Positions 1-8,299 are shown, numbered from the stretch's first letter. The stretch is DNA of 64,000 nt from Lachnospiraceae bacterium (GCA_015057035.1 SVFC01000010.1:1-64000); one strand, 5' to 3'. Notes: generated by a model not told the origin, from the sequence alone. Numbers and translations: made by a program.

Positions 1-33
1 GGTCGGTCCTGGGTTCGAGTCCCCGATGGTCCA
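1..33 (+). tRNA. tRNA, 3' part only (isotype not determinable)
   Basis: The window opens inside a tRNA. The T-loop TTCGAGT (14-20) is flanked by a T-stem with one mismatch, and the 3' acceptor strand ATGGTCC plus discriminator A ends at 33. The missing 5' end should begin GGACCAT. The anticodon lies outside the window. It is the first visible member of the tRNA operon running to 428. Confidence 0.8.
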
Positions 34-51
34 CTTTTAAATTAAATATAT

Positions 52-125
52 GGCCTCATGGCTCAGTTGGTTAGAGCGCCGCCCTGTCACGGCGGAGGTC
101 GCGGGTTCGAGTCCCGCTGGGGTCG
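52..125 (+). tRNA. tRNA-Asp (GTC)
   Basis: Complete cloverleaf. Acceptor GGCCTCA pairs with TGGGGTC (with G-T wobbles), the anticodon loop carries GTC within stem CCGCC/GGCGG, and the T-loop is TTCGAGT. The discriminator is G at 125, as is usual for Asp. Confidence 0.96.
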
Positions 126-148
126 TTAGCATTATTGCTAGAAACTAT

Positions 149-221
149 GGGATCTTAGCTCAGCTGGGAGAGCATCTGCCTTACAAGCAGGGGGTCACAG
201 GTTCGAGCCCTGTAGGTCCCA
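149..221 (+). tRNA. tRNA-Val (TAC)
   Basis: Acceptor GGGATCT pairs with AGGTCCC. The anticodon loop CTTACAA gives anticodon TAC, the T-arm loop is TTCGAGC and the discriminator is A at 221. It lies 23 bp after tRNA-Asp in the same operon. Confidence 0.96.
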
Positions 222-246
222 TTGAACTTACGATAGTAAGTTACAT

Positions 247-330
247 GCCGGCGTGGCGGAACTGGCAGACGCGCAGGACTTAAAATCCTGTTGTAGCGAT
301 ACAGTACCGGTTCGATTCCGGTCGCCGGCA
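247..330 (+). tRNA. tRNA-Leu (TAA)
   Basis: A class II tRNA with a long variable arm. Acceptor GCCGGCG pairs perfectly with CGCCGGC, the anticodon loop CTTAAAA gives TAA, and the T-loop is TTCGATT. Its 84-nt length fits Leu. Confidence 0.96.
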
Positions 331-354
331 TTACCCGAAAGGGAAATTTAATAT

Positions 355-428
355 GTGAGTGTAGCTCAGCTGGATAGAGCACTTGGCTACGGACCAAGGT
401 GTCGGGAGTTCGAATCTTCTCACTCACG
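355..428 (+). tRNA. tRNA-Arg (ACG)
   Basis: Acceptor GTGAGTG pairs with CACTCAC. Anticodon stem CTTGG/CCAAG encloses loop CTACGGA, so the anticodon is ACG (read as ICG after deamination). Last tRNA of the cluster; a terminator follows. Confidence 0.96.
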
Positions 429-432
429 TTGA

Positions 433-467
433 AACCTCGAAAGTAAATCACTTTCGAGGTTTTTTGT
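433..467 (+). terminator. Rho-independent terminator of the first tRNA operon
   Basis: Stem AACCTCGAAAG (433-443) pairs with CTTTCGAGGTT (451-461), with a 7-nt loop and a following T-run. It starts 5 nt after tRNA-Arg. Confidence 0.9.
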
Positions 468-532
468 TTTTGGAAAAAGGATATCCTATCTATGTGATTT
501 ATGATATATTAATTTTAGCAGGAGAACGTAAT

Positions 533-1123
533 ATGACAGAACGTGAATGGGATCAAAAACTTCATATAGATACAATAGGAAGAGATGCCTCAGTAGAGGA
601 TGCGTATCATCATCCTTATGAGCCAACACCATATTCCGTGTTAGTGAGACTGGCGGATAGCGACTATATTAATGAAGAAAATATAGTTGTAGACTATGGT
701 TGTGGAAAAGGTCGTGTTGGTTTTTTCTTGTCATCACAGATTGACTGCAAAGTAATCGGTATCGAATTTGATGTGAAAATTTATGGACAAGCCTATGATA
801 ATCTTTCGGGTTTTGTTGCTCGTAGAGAGAAAGTAGAATTCCTGTGTATTGGGGCAGAAAATTATGAGATAGAAGAAGCAGATGTATTCTACTTTTTTAA
901 TCCTTTTTCTGTAGAGATTTTACAATCTGTAATTGGAAAAATTAAGAAATCTTATTATAATAATCCAAGAGAAATGAAACTATTTTTCTATTATCCAAGT
1001 GATGAATATATTTCATATTTGATGACGGTGTCAGAATTGTGTTTTTTAGATGAGATAGATTGCAGTGACCTGTTTGAGAGCAATAAGAATAGAGAAAAGA
1101 TAATGATTTTTGAGATGATGTAG
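533..1123 (+). CDS. class I SAM-dependent methyltransferase-like protein
   Basis: A 196-residue protein with a Rossmann-type methyltransferase core. Motif I is VVDYGCGKG at residues 52-60, followed by an acidic SAM-ribose position in GIEFD (76-80) and an NPF motif at 123-125 in the motif IV place. The substrate is unknown; NPF is often seen where the target is a nitrogen atom, but this is weak evidence. The reading frame is open further upstream, through tRNA-Arg and its terminator. The ATG at 533 is preferred because GGAGA lies 8 nt upstream and the extension would overlap a tRNA. A 56-residue protein follows 11 nt after the stop, so the two are probably co-transcribed. No membrane segment or signal peptide is visible. 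Confidence 0.82.
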   Translation: MTEREWDQKLHIDTIGRDASVEDAYHHPYEPTPYSVLVRLADSDYINEENIVVDYGCGKGRVGFFLSSQIDCKVIGIEFDVKIYGQAYDNLSGFVARREKVEFLCIGAENYEIEEADVFYFFNPFSVEILQSVIGKIKKSYYNNPREMKLFFYYPSDEYISYLMTVSELCFLDEIDCSDLFESNKNREKIMIFEMM

Positions 1124-1134
1124 CGAGGTGACAT

Positions 1135-1305
1135 ATGGAAACCTGGTATTACGAAGTAGTGAGCATAGATGGCGATTATGCGAACTTGAAAAGAACAGAT
1201 ATTGAATTGGATGATTTGAAATTAGTGGCAAGAGCATTGCTTCCGGCTGAGATTGTGGTGGGGAGTCAGTTGAAGTACGAATTGTTACAGTATGAGATTA
1301 TATAA
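1135..1305 (+). CDS. small conserved-looking protein of unknown function (56 aa)
   Basis: A short ORF starting at ATG 1135 behind GAGGTG (1126-1131), 11 nt after the methyltransferase stop. The product is acidic and rich in beta-prone residues. Its layout (YEVVSIDGDYANL near the start, VARALLPAEIVVGSQLKYE near the end) recalls small beta-barrel proteins of the DUF3006 type: an aromatic/DG/YA start and an LPxxVxxGxxLK end. The resemblance is from memory and unproven. The good ribosome binding site, tight spacing and clean stop argue for a real gene. Confidence 0.65.
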   Translation: METWYYEVVSIDGDYANLKRTDIELDDLKLVARALLPAEIVVGSQLKYELLQYEII

Positions 1306-1344
1306 TGCACATTATAGCAATATCAATGCAATGGAGGAAGTGTT

Positions 1345-2460
1345 TTGTTAACATATGCAATGAGTCAAAGAGATGAAAAAACAAAATATTATTATCTTTA
1401 TGCTGCAATTAAAGAAGATATCTTATTAGGTACGTTAAAGAAAAATGAAAAACTTCCTTCTAAACGTTCTTTGGCGGAGCATCTGGGTGTGAGTTTGATT
1501 ACGGTGGAAACAGCGTATCAAATGTTGAAAGATGAGGGATATATTGAGTCGAGAGAACGTAGTGGGTATTTTGTGACGGAACTGATTCCTGTAGCAAAGA
1601 TAAAAAAAGAGCAGAAAATGCTGAAGTTATTGAAAGAGTCGGAACAAAATAATGATGTGATGGCTGAAATTGAAAGTGCTAGAGATGACGGAAAAAATAT
1701 GTTTCCGGAGTCTTTATATTTCAAAACAGTACGAAGCGTTTTAACAGAGTATGGAAGTAAGTTGATGGAGCGCTCGCCAAACGAGGGCTGTACCATTTTA
1801 AGAAATGCCATTGCAAAGTATTTGTTGCGTTATAGAGGGATTTTTGCACAGCCAGAGCAGATAGTGATAGGTTCCGGTGCAGAACATCTATATAATGCTG
1901 TTGTGCGGCTTATGGGCAATGATGTGATTTATGGCTTGGAAAATCCGTCCTATAGTCAGATTCGTAAGGTTTACGAAGGCATGGGGGCAAAATGTGAAAT
2001 GCTTCAGATGGGCATAGAAGGGATTAAGACGGAGGAGTTACAGCGTACGCAGGCGAAGGTGCTTCATGTGACACCATTTCATAGTTATCCTTCAGGAGTG
2101 ACTGCCACAGTTCGCAAAAGGCAGGAGTATCTGGAGTGGGCAAAACAGAATCAAGGGATTATTGTAGAGGATGATTTCGATAGTGAGTTTTTTATGCCAG
2201 GAAAACCAATTGATACTTTGTATATGACAGATCATACTCAGTCGGTTATCTATATTAATACTTTTTCAAAGAGTCTTTCACCTTCTATAAGAATTGGATA
2301 TATGATTTTGCCGGAACATTTGATGGAAAGATACAAAGAAACGATGGGGGAGTTTTCCTGTACGGTGCCTGTTCTGGATCAGTATGTATTGGCGGAATTT
2401 ATTGAGAGAGGACATTTTGAGCAACATTTAAATCGTGTAAGAAGACATAGAACAAAATAA
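1345..2460 (+). CDS. MocR/PdxR-type GntR regulator with aminotransferase domain, C-terminally truncated (possible pseudogene)
   Basis: The N-terminal 70 residues are a GntR winged helix (SKRSLAEHLGVSLITVETAY). A fold-type I aminotransferase domain follows, with EDDFDSEF and the PLP-lysine region NTFSKSLSPSIRIGY. The family is usually about 460-480 residues, whereas this protein ends at 371, just after GHFEQHLNRVRRHRTK, so roughly 100 residues of the C-terminal small domain are missing. A terminator follows 8 nt later and no remnant of the lost part is visible downstream. The start is TTG 1345 behind GGAGG (1333-1337), and the LTY N-terminus is typical of the family. Intact members sense PLP or amino-group ligands and usually regulate vitamin B6 or amine metabolism. 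The truncated copy may be non-functional. Confidence 0.78.
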   Translation: MLTYAMSQRDEKTKYYYLYAAIKEDILLGTLKKNEKLPSKRSLAEHLGVSLITVETAYQMLKDEGYIESRERSGYFVTELIPVAKIKKEQKMLKLLKESEQNNDVMAEIESARDDGKNMFPESLYFKTVRSVLTEYGSKLMERSPNEGCTILRNAIAKYLLRYRGIFAQPEQIVIGSGAEHLYNAVVRLMGNDVIYGLENPSYSQIRKVYEGMGAKCEMLQMGIEGIKTEELQRTQAKVLHVTPFHSYPSGVTATVRKRQEYLEWAKQNQGIIVEDDFDSEFFMPGKPIDTLYMTDHTQSVIYINTFSKSLSPSIRIGYMILPEHLMERYKETMGEFSCTVPVLDQYVLAEFIERGHFEQHLNRVRRHRTK

Positions 2461-2468
2461 TGACAATG

Positions 2469-2498
2469 AAAAAAGACCCAAATGCTTGGGTCTTTTTT
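2469..2498 (+). terminator. Rho-independent terminator
   Basis: Stem AAAAAAGACCCAA with TTGGGTCTTTTTT, loop ATGC, then T-rich sequence. It follows the truncated MocR gene directly. A second AT-rich inverted repeat, GAAAAGAC/GTCTTTTC, lies at 2535-2557. Confidence 0.88.
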
Positions 2499-2665
2499 CG
2501 AGGGGAGTATAAATAATTAATAAGAGGTATAACTGAAAAGACAACAATCGTCTTTTCATAAGTGATTATAGGAAAAGAGAAACTTGTTTGCAATAGTAAA
2601 TTAGTACTATCAAAGTTGCGAGTAAATGCATATTCTGTAACGAGTATATAATGTGGAGTGTGTGT

Positions 2666-2962
2666 ATGACGTTTGAGGTAGTATATCCAAAGGACATAGA
2701 GCGTTTAAGAGTGGAGAAGCGAGCGATACTCATAGATATACGTTCGAGAGAAGATTATCGTAAAGGACACTGGGAAGGGGCAATTAATTATCCTGAGGAG
2801 GAAGTGGTGGATTATACGCAGGTGTTAGGGAGAAAGCGTATGATTATCCTCTATTGTCAGCATGGTGGAAGTAGCATGCAACTAGCAAGAAATCTGGGGA
2901 AAAATGGATATGTAGTTGGAACGGTGGTTGGTGGATATGATGCTATGAAAAAATTACCATGA
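2666..2962 (+). CDS. single-domain rhodanese-like protein
   Basis: A 98-residue protein carrying one rhodanese fold. The sequence DIRSREDYRKGHWEGAINYP is the typical rhodanese N-terminal motif, and the active-site loop is CQHGGSS with the catalytic Cys near residue 73. Such proteins carry persulfide sulfur on this Cys or act as small sulfur-handling or regulatory modules. ATG 2666 is chosen because GGAG at 2654-2657 is well placed; an upstream in-frame ATG at 2651 has no ribosome binding site. The gene stands alone between a terminator and a promoter. Confidence 0.85.
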   Translation: MTFEVVYPKDIERLRVEKRAILIDIRSREDYRKGHWEGAINYPEEEVVDYTQVLGRKRMIILYCQHGGSSMQLARNLGKNGYVVGTVVGGYDAMKKLP

Positions 2963-2990
2963 AATTACCATAAAACATTATGTTTTGTGA

Positions 2991-3020
2991 TTGAAAAACT
3001 ATGTAAACATAGGGTATAGT
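2991..3020 (+). promoter_or_regulatory. predicted sigma-A promoter for the 3121 gene
   Basis: TTGAAA at 2991-2996 and TATAGT at 3015-3020 with an 18-nt spacer. It leaves a leader of about 95 nt before the ATG at 3121, which has no obvious strong hairpin. Confidence 0.5.
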
Positions 3021-3120
3021 AGTTATGATGAGGGAGTTTCTGCTTTTATAAATTGTCTATAGATAAGACGTAAAAGTAGAAGGTATAAATACAATTAGCA
3101 GAGAAACGTGGAGAGTATAT

Positions 3121-4266
3121 ATGAAAACCTACGAATTAGTTGTACCATGTCATTTTGGCATGGAAGCAGTGACCAAAAGAGAAATATATGATTTAGGATA
3201 CGAGATAACAAGAGTAGAGGATGGTAGAATTACCTTTGAGGGAGATGCAGAAGCGATATGCCGTGCTAATGTGTTTTTGCGCACGGCTGAGAGAGTTTTG
3301 CTCCTGGTGGGCAGATTTAAAGCCACAACTTTTGAAGAATTGTTCCAGGGTATTAAAGCTCTTCCTTGGGAGGAATATATCCCACAGGATGGAAAGTTCT
3401 GGGTGAAAAAAGCATCTTCTATTAAGAGTAAATTGTTCAGTCCTTCTGATATTCAATCTATTGCAAAAAAGGCTATGGTTGAGAGACTGAAACAAGTTTA
3501 TAAAACGGAGTGGTTTAAGGAAGATGGAGCTGCATATCCGATTCGTATCTTTTTGTTAAAAGATGAAGTTATGGTGGCGCTAGATACTTCAGGGGATTCT
3601 CTTCATAAGAGAGGATATCGCTTACAGACAAGTAAAGCGCCAATTACGGAAACATTAGCGGCAGCATTGATTATGCTTACACCATGGAAAAAGGACCGAA
3701 TTCTGGTGGATCCTTTCTGTGGCAGTGGAACTTTTCCTATTGAAGCGGCTATGATTGCTGCAAATATTGCGCCTGGAATGAATCGTTCATTTACAGCAGA
3801 GAGTTGGACGAATATTATTCCAAAGGAACTGTGGAAGGATGCCAAAGATGAGGCAGAAGATATGGTAGACAAGGAAATTGAGGTAGATATCCAGGGCTAC
3901 GATATGGATGGCGATGTGGTAAAAGCTGCTCGTGAAAATGCAAAGCGTGCGGGGGTAGACCACCTGATTCATTTCCAACAGCGTGAAGTGGCGAAGATGA
4001 GTCATCCAAAGAAATATGGATTTGTTATTACAAATCCACCATATGGCGAACGTTTGGAAGAAAAAGCGGATTTGCCAGAATTGTATGGAACAATTGGTGA
4101 TGTATATAATAATCTGGATTCCTGGTCTATGTATATGATTACAAGCTATGAGGATGCAGAACGTTATATTGGTAGAAAAGCGGACAAGAACCGCAAGATT
4201 TATAATGGTATGATTAAGACTTATTTCTACCAGTTTATGGGGCCAAAGCCTCCTAAGAAAGGATAA
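3121..4266 (+). CDS. THUMP-domain class I SAM-dependent RNA methyltransferase (RlmL/YpsC type)
   Basis: A 381-residue protein of the usual length for the Firmicutes YpsC family. The N-terminal half has an RNA-binding THUMP domain (about 45-155). The C-terminal half is a Rossmann methyltransferase with motif I DPFCGSGT (197-204) and motif IV NPPY (305-308), the signature of base N-methyltransferases that modify exocyclic guanine amines. The expected reaction is N2-methylation of a guanosine in 23S rRNA using SAM. The exact target nucleotide cannot be read from sequence. It begins at ATG 3121 behind GGAGAG and is followed 12 nt later by a secreted peptidase gene. Confidence 0.92.
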   Translation: MKTYELVVPCHFGMEAVTKREIYDLGYEITRVEDGRITFEGDAEAICRANVFLRTAERVLLLVGRFKATTFEELFQGIKALPWEEYIPQDGKFWVKKASSIKSKLFSPSDIQSIAKKAMVERLKQVYKTEWFKEDGAAYPIRIFLLKDEVMVALDTSGDSLHKRGYRLQTSKAPITETLAAALIMLTPWKKDRILVDPFCGSGTFPIEAAMIAANIAPGMNRSFTAESWTNIIPKELWKDAKDEAEDMVDKEIEVDIQGYDMDGDVVKAARENAKRAGVDHLIHFQQREVAKMSHPKKYGFVITNPPYGERLEEKADLPELYGTIGDVYNNLDSWSMYMITSYEDAERYIGRKADKNRKIYNGMIKTYFYQFMGPKPPKKG

Positions 4267-4278
4267 AATAGGAATAGA

Positions 4279-6015
4279 ATGAAACACTCAAAAAGATATA
4301 TCGTATTAGCAGTTTTATTACTAATCGTCTTTTTGTTTAAATTTCAAGTAATGCGAGTTGATGCAGGCCGAATCGATCAGTTCCGAGGTGGAACATTAGA
4401 TAAGGACAGCTGGTATCCATTGGTTGCAGAAGATGTCAATGGAAAACTTCTTACACTTGTCATTGATAACAAAGAGTATACAAATGAAAAATATCTTTTT
4501 TATATGGATCATAATCGAAACATCATGGTGCCTGTGGATATCTTAAGGGACGCCATGAATTGTAGTGCACATCTTTATGATGGTAGTCATTTGTTGGTGG
4601 AAAAACATAATTATTATGCTCAAATCACATTGAATGAACAGACTGCAATCAGTAGTGGGGATGCAGTATTGCTTGGCTCTAATTTGGTGGAGTTCGGTGG
4701 TAACTATTATGTGAGTCTTACAGATTTGGCGAAAATGCTTGGATATAGTTTTTCCTTTGATGTTACAACCAATACTATTGTGGCTGCAGACATGGCAGAG
4801 AATATTAGTAGTTTGCCTGCAAAATATGATTTAAGAGACAGATATCGTGTACCAACGGTTCGAGACCAGGGAAAACTGGGAACATGTTGGGCTTTTGGAG
4901 CGGTTAGTGCGTTGGAATCATCATTGTTACCAGAGGATTCTTATGTATTTTCCGCAGATCATATGAGCCTTAGCAACTCCTTTGCCACGGGACAGAATGA
5001 TGGTGGGGAATATACTATGAGTATGGCTTATCTGGCAGCATGGCAGGGGCCTGTATATGAAGTTGACGACCCATATGGAGATGGTGAGAGTAACAATAAA
5101 TTGACGGCTGTAAAACATGTGCAGGAAATGCGTATCATTGCGTCTAAAGATATTGCAGCAATCAAAGAGGCGGTATTCAAATACGGTGGTGTTCAGACTT
5201 CATTGTATAGTAGTTTAAAGAATGCATCCAGTTCTTCAAAATACTACAATAAAGAAACCCATAGTTATTGTTATATTGGTACCAACAAACCAAATCACGA
5301 TGTGGTGATTGTTGGTTGGGATGATAATTATCCAAAAGAGAATTTTAATACTTCACTGGAGGGAGACGGAGCGTTTATTTGTCAGAACAGTTGGGGCACT
5401 TCTTTTGGAGAGAATGGGGTATTTTACGTATCCTATTATGATTCGAATATTGGAACCCATAATCTGGCATATACTCGAGTAGAGGATAAGGATAATTATG
5501 ATAATATCTATCAGAGCGATTTGTGCGGCTGGGTAGGTAAATTAGGATATGAAAAAGAGTCTATGTATGGTGCGAATGTGTTTACTGCAAAATCTAACGA
5601 AGAAGTAGTGGCTGCAGGATTTTATGCTACAGCACCGGATACAGAGTATAAGGTATATGTTGTCAGTGATTTTACTGGTGTTAACTCATTCCGTAATCGA
5701 CAGCTTGTTGCGGAAGGAGTCTTGGAGGATGCGGGATATTATACTGTTGATTTTGAGAATGGTGTTTCTGTTAAAGAAGGAAAGAAGTATGCCGTAGTGG
5801 TGTATGTAAAAACACCTGGTTCAACACATCCAATGGCGATAGAGTATAACACTGGAGATAAAAAACTTGCCAATGTTGATTTGGAAGATGGAGAAGGCTA
5901 TATCAGCTACTCTGGAAATACATTTATAAATGTAAAGGATAAGCAGGATTGTAATCTTTGTATTAAGGCGTTTACGAATGGAAAAGAGAATACTAAAGTT
6001 GGTTACAGCGAGTAG
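4279..6015 (+). CDS. secreted C1A papain-like cysteine peptidase with N-terminal copper-amine-oxidase-like domain
   Basis: A 578-residue exported protein. Residues 7-24 form a hydrophobic signal or anchor segment. Residues 50-170 resemble the copper amine oxidase N-terminal-like module common in clostridial surface proteins. The peptidase domain follows (about 180-410), with oxyanion Gln197, catalytic Cys203 in GTCWAFGA, His340 in NHDVVIVGWDD, and Asn370 in QNSWG, so the active site is complete. The C-terminal 150 residues look like the beta-rich lectin-like domain found after such peptidases. A surface role in protein or peptide breakdown, or cell-wall protein turnover, is likely. The amidase gene starts inside its 3' end, so the two are translationally coupled. 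Confidence 0.9.
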   Translation: MKHSKRYIVLAVLLLIVFLFKFQVMRVDAGRIDQFRGGTLDKDSWYPLVAEDVNGKLLTLVIDNKEYTNEKYLFYMDHNRNIMVPVDILRDAMNCSAHLYDGSHLLVEKHNYYAQITLNEQTAISSGDAVLLGSNLVEFGGNYYVSLTDLAKMLGYSFSFDVTTNTIVAADMAENISSLPAKYDLRDRYRVPTVRDQGKLGTCWAFGAVSALESSLLPEDSYVFSADHMSLSNSFATGQNDGGEYTMSMAYLAAWQGPVYEVDDPYGDGESNNKLTAVKHVQEMRIIASKDIAAIKEAVFKYGGVQTSLYSSLKNASSSSKYYNKETHSYCYIGTNKPNHDVVIVGWDDNYPKENFNTSLEGDGAFICQNSWGTSFGENGVFYVSYYDSNIGTHNLAYTRVEDKDNYDNIYQSDLCGWVGKLGYEKESMYGANVFTAKSNEEVVAAGFYATAPDTEYKVYVVSDFTGVNSFRNRQLVAEGVLEDAGYYTVDFENGVSVKEGKKYAVVVYVKTPGSTHPMAIEYNTGDKKLANVDLEDGEGYISYSGNTFINVKDKQDCNLCIKAFTNGKENTKVGYSE

Positions 6016-7045
6016 TGGTTTTGTAACGGTTATGGCTTGCGTATGTCTGTATTTTTTCCCGGGCATCAAGGAAACTTTTGCAGCAGAGCCAGAATTAAAT
6101 ATTATGCCTGAAATCAAAGTAGAGGTTCAGGTTCAGGTACAGGAAGAGCCACCAAAGGACGTTGTAATAGAAGATGTCGTAGTTGACAATTACATGGAAA
6201 AATTAAATATTCAGCTCCCAGAAGGTGTTCATGGTGGTCAGGTGACGATTTCCAATAACTATCTTACCCAGACAGTTACAGTGCGATTTGCAAAGGGTGT
6301 AGACAACTATTCGGATGATTATCAGGTGTTCGGTAGTAGTGACTATATTTCTTCTCTGGGATACTATCGTGATGGTGAGGCGGGTGTTCTTGAGATACAG
6401 TTAAGTCAGGTGTGTGAGCTGGCGTATACCTATCGTGAGGACTATCTGTGTGTTGACTTTATGGACCCACATGAGATATATGACAAGGTAATCGTGGTAG
6501 ATGCTGGGCATGGTGGCAGAGCGCCTGGTGCAGTAAAAAAAGGTGTATCGGAAAAGACGTTAAATCTTGGAGTTGTTTCAGAAATCAAGAAGTTATTTGA
6601 TGAAGAAGACAATATCAAGGTGTATTACACAAGATTGACAGATGTCAATCCGACATTGGCTCAAAGAGTGGGATTAGCCAATAAGGCTAAGGCAGATTTG
6701 TTCATAAGTATTCACCACAATTCTTCTGCCAGTGGAAAATTCAATGAGAAAAATGGCACTATGGTGTTGTATAATCAGACAGATAATTCTGAGTATTCCA
6801 GCAAACGTTTTGCAGAGATGTGCATTCAGAATGTAATGGCTTCCACTGGAAGTAATCGTCGCGGTCTTGCAAAGGGAAATTATGTACATATTGTGCGAAA
6901 TAGTCAGGTGCCAGTGGCGTTGATTGAAGTAGGATATATGACAAACCTGAAAGAGTTTGAAAAAATACAGACACAGGAATATCAGAAGCTTGTGGCGAAG
7001 GGCGTGTATAACGCAGTAATGCAAGCTTTTGAGGAAGGCTACTAA
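5978..7045 (+). CDS. N-acetylmuramoyl-L-alanine amidase (Amidase_3), exported
   Basis: A 355-residue protein with an N-terminal hydrophobic segment (about 10-30) for export. A beta-rich region (70-165) resembles an AMIN-type wall-targeting domain, and the zinc amidase domain covers about 170-350. Zinc ligands are His178 (DAGHGG), Glu192 and His246 (SIHHNS); catalytic Glu317 lies in ALIEVGYMTN. The enzyme cleaves the bond between N-acetylmuramic acid and the L-Ala of the stem peptide. Its ATG overlaps the peptidase gene by 38 nt in another frame, so expression is coupled. A wall-remodelling role at the cell surface is inferred. Confidence 0.93.
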   Translation: MEKRILKLVTASSGFVTVMACVCLYFFPGIKETFAAEPELNIMPEIKVEVQVQVQEEPPKDVVIEDVVVDNYMEKLNIQLPEGVHGGQVTISNNYLTQTVTVRFAKGVDNYSDDYQVFGSSDYISSLGYYRDGEAGVLEIQLSQVCELAYTYREDYLCVDFMDPHEIYDKVIVVDAGHGGRAPGAVKKGVSEKTLNLGVVSEIKKLFDEEDNIKVYYTRLTDVNPTLAQRVGLANKAKADLFISIHHNSSASGKFNEKNGTMVLYNQTDNSEYSSKRFAEMCIQNVMASTGSNRRGLAKGNYVHIVRNSQVPVALIEVGYMTNLKEFEKIQTQEYQKLVAKGVYNAVMQAFEEGY

Positions 7046-7061
7046 TTTTGGAGGAAACAGA

Positions 7062-7661
7062 GTGAAGAAAATTATTTTTGCTACTGGAAATGCGGGTAAA
7101 CTAAGAGAGATTCGCGAAATTATGGAAGGTACGGGAGTTGAGGTACTTTCTATGAAAGAAGCAGGGATTTCTGTAGATGTGGTAGAAGATGGCACAACTT
7201 TTGAAGAAAATGCTTTGATTAAGGCGAAGGCGATTGCGGCTCATACAGATGCTATTGTTCTAGCAGACGATTCTGGTTTGGAAGTGGATTATCTGGATAA
7301 AGCACCGGGAGTATACTCTGCACGTTTTATGGGCGAGGATACTTCTTATGATATTAAAAATCAGGCAATTATTGACAAATTAGAAGGTGTTCCAAAGGAG
7401 CAGAGAACTGCACGCTTCGTTTGTGTGATTGCAGCAGTTCTGCCAGATGGACGTCATCTTAGCACAAGACAGACGATGGAAGGATATATCGGGTATCATG
7501 CAGAGGGAGAAAATGGATTCGGATATGACCCAATCTTCATGCTGGATGAATATGGTTGTTCTTCCGCAGCCATCTCCCGTGAGGAAAAAAATGCCATAAG
7601 TCATCGTGGAAAAGCCTTGCGAGCGATGAAAAAAATGTTGGAAGAAGCAGGGGAAATATAG
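7062..7661 (+). CDS. rdgB: XTP/dITP diphosphatase (RdgB/HAM1 family)
   Basis: A 199-residue house-cleaning nucleotide pyrophosphatase of standard length. It begins with the family motif FATGNAGKLREI, has the metal-binding region LADDSGLEVDYL and the core PGVYSARF, and ends with the conserved SHRGKALRAM. It hydrolyses XTP, ITP and dITP to monophosphates and keeps deaminated purines out of nucleic acids. The GTG at 7062 is the likely start, with GGAGG (7050-7054) 7 nt upstream; the frame stays open back to 7029 but that start has no ribosome binding site. It directly follows the amidase gene. Confidence 0.95.
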   Translation: MKKIIFATGNAGKLREIREIMEGTGVEVLSMKEAGISVDVVEDGTTFEENALIKAKAIAAHTDAIVLADDSGLEVDYLDKAPGVYSARFMGEDTSYDIKNQAIIDKLEGVPKEQRTARFVCVIAAVLPDGRHLSTRQTMEGYIGYHAEGENGFGYDPIFMLDEYGCSSAAISREEKNAISHRGKALRAMKKMLEEAGEI

Positions 7662-7681
7662 TCAAAAAGTAGATTTTTGAT

Positions 7682-7714
7682 GTGAACTTCTCATTCGAAA
7701 TGTGGGAAGTTCAC
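7682..7714 (+). terminator. possible weak terminator after rdgB
   Basis: GTGAACTTC (7682-7690) pairs with GAAGTTCAC (7706-7714) around a 15-nt loop, followed by an A-rich and then T-containing stretch rather than a clean U-run. Confidence 0.4.
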
Positions 7715-7751
7715 AAAAGAAAATTTTTTGCAAAATTTTTAAAAAAAGTTG

Positions 7752-7780
7752 TTGACATATCACTTTCCCTATAATATAAT
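7752..7780 (+). promoter_or_regulatory. consensus sigma-A promoter of the second tRNA operon
   Basis: A perfect TTGACA (7752-7757), a 17-nt spacer and a perfect TATAAT (7775-7780), 40 nt before tRNA-Pro. This is the best promoter match in the window, as expected for stable RNA genes. Confidence 0.92.
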
Positions 7781-7819
7781 AAATTTCGCGTCAGACAAAT
7801 GACGGAATAGAATATCCTT

Positions 7820-7894
7820 CGGGGTGTGGCTCAGTTTGGCTAGAGCGCCTGGTTTGGGACCAGGAGGTCGCAGGTTCGAATCCTGTCACCCCGA
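7820..7894 (+). tRNA. tRNA-Pro (TGG)
   Basis: Acceptor CGGGGTG pairs with CACCCCG. Anticodon stem CCTGG/CCAGG encloses loop TTTGGGA, giving TGG. Discriminator A is at 7894. First gene of the operon. Confidence 0.96.
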
Positions 7895-7900
7895 CTTTAT

Positions 7901-7971
7901 GCGGGTGTAGTTCAATGGTAGAACACTAGCCTTCCAAGCTAGATACGTGGGTTCGATTCCCATCACCCGCT
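7901..7971 (+). tRNA. tRNA-Gly (TCC)
   Basis: Acceptor GCGGGTG pairs with CACCCGC. Anticodon stem CTAGC/GCTAG encloses loop CTTCCAA, giving TCC. Discriminator T is at 7971. Confidence 0.96.
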
Positions 7972-7996
7972 TTGATATTGTAAAAATATCTTTTAT

Positions 7997-8070
<74 letters not shown>

Positions 8071-8093
8071 TTTCCTATTTTATAGGACAATAT

Positions 8094-8168
8094 GGTGGGT
8101 ATAGCGCAGTTGGTTAGCGCGCCAGATTGTGGCTCTGGAGGCCATGGGTTCGAATCCCATTATCCACC
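8094..8168 (+). tRNA. tRNA-His (GTG)
   Basis: Acceptor GTGGGTA (from 8095) pairs with TATCCAC, and the extra G-1 at 8094 faces discriminator C at 8168, the hallmark of tRNA-His. The anticodon loop contains GTG. Confidence 0.96.
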
Positions 8169-8191
8169 CTGTTGCGGTAGCAACATAATGT

Positions 8192-8263
8192 TGGGCTATC
8201 GCCAAGCGGTAAGGCACAGGGTTTTGATCCCTGCATTCGTTGGTTCGAATCCAACTAGCCCAG
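8192..8263 (+). tRNA. tRNA-Gln (TTG)
   Basis: Acceptor TGGGCTA pairs with TAGCCCA. The anticodon loop TTTTGAT gives TTG. Discriminator G is at 8263. Confidence 0.96.
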
Positions 8264-8299
8264 CTTTTAAAAAATGGGACCGCACAAAAGAATAAATAT

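Noticed and set aside
50-451. Reading frames on both strands across the first tRNA cluster
   Set aside because: They are open only because tRNA sequences lack stops; the region is fully explained by four complete tRNAs, one partial tRNA and a terminator.
3787-4287. 166-aa minus-strand ORF opposite the THUMP methyltransferase
   Set aside because: Shadow frame: the opposite strand has all methyltransferase motifs and a good start; no minus-strand ribosome binding site.
7752-7775. -10 box at 7770-7775 for the tRNA promoter
   Set aside because: It would leave a 12-nt spacer; the TATAAT at 7775-7780 gives the ideal 17 nt.
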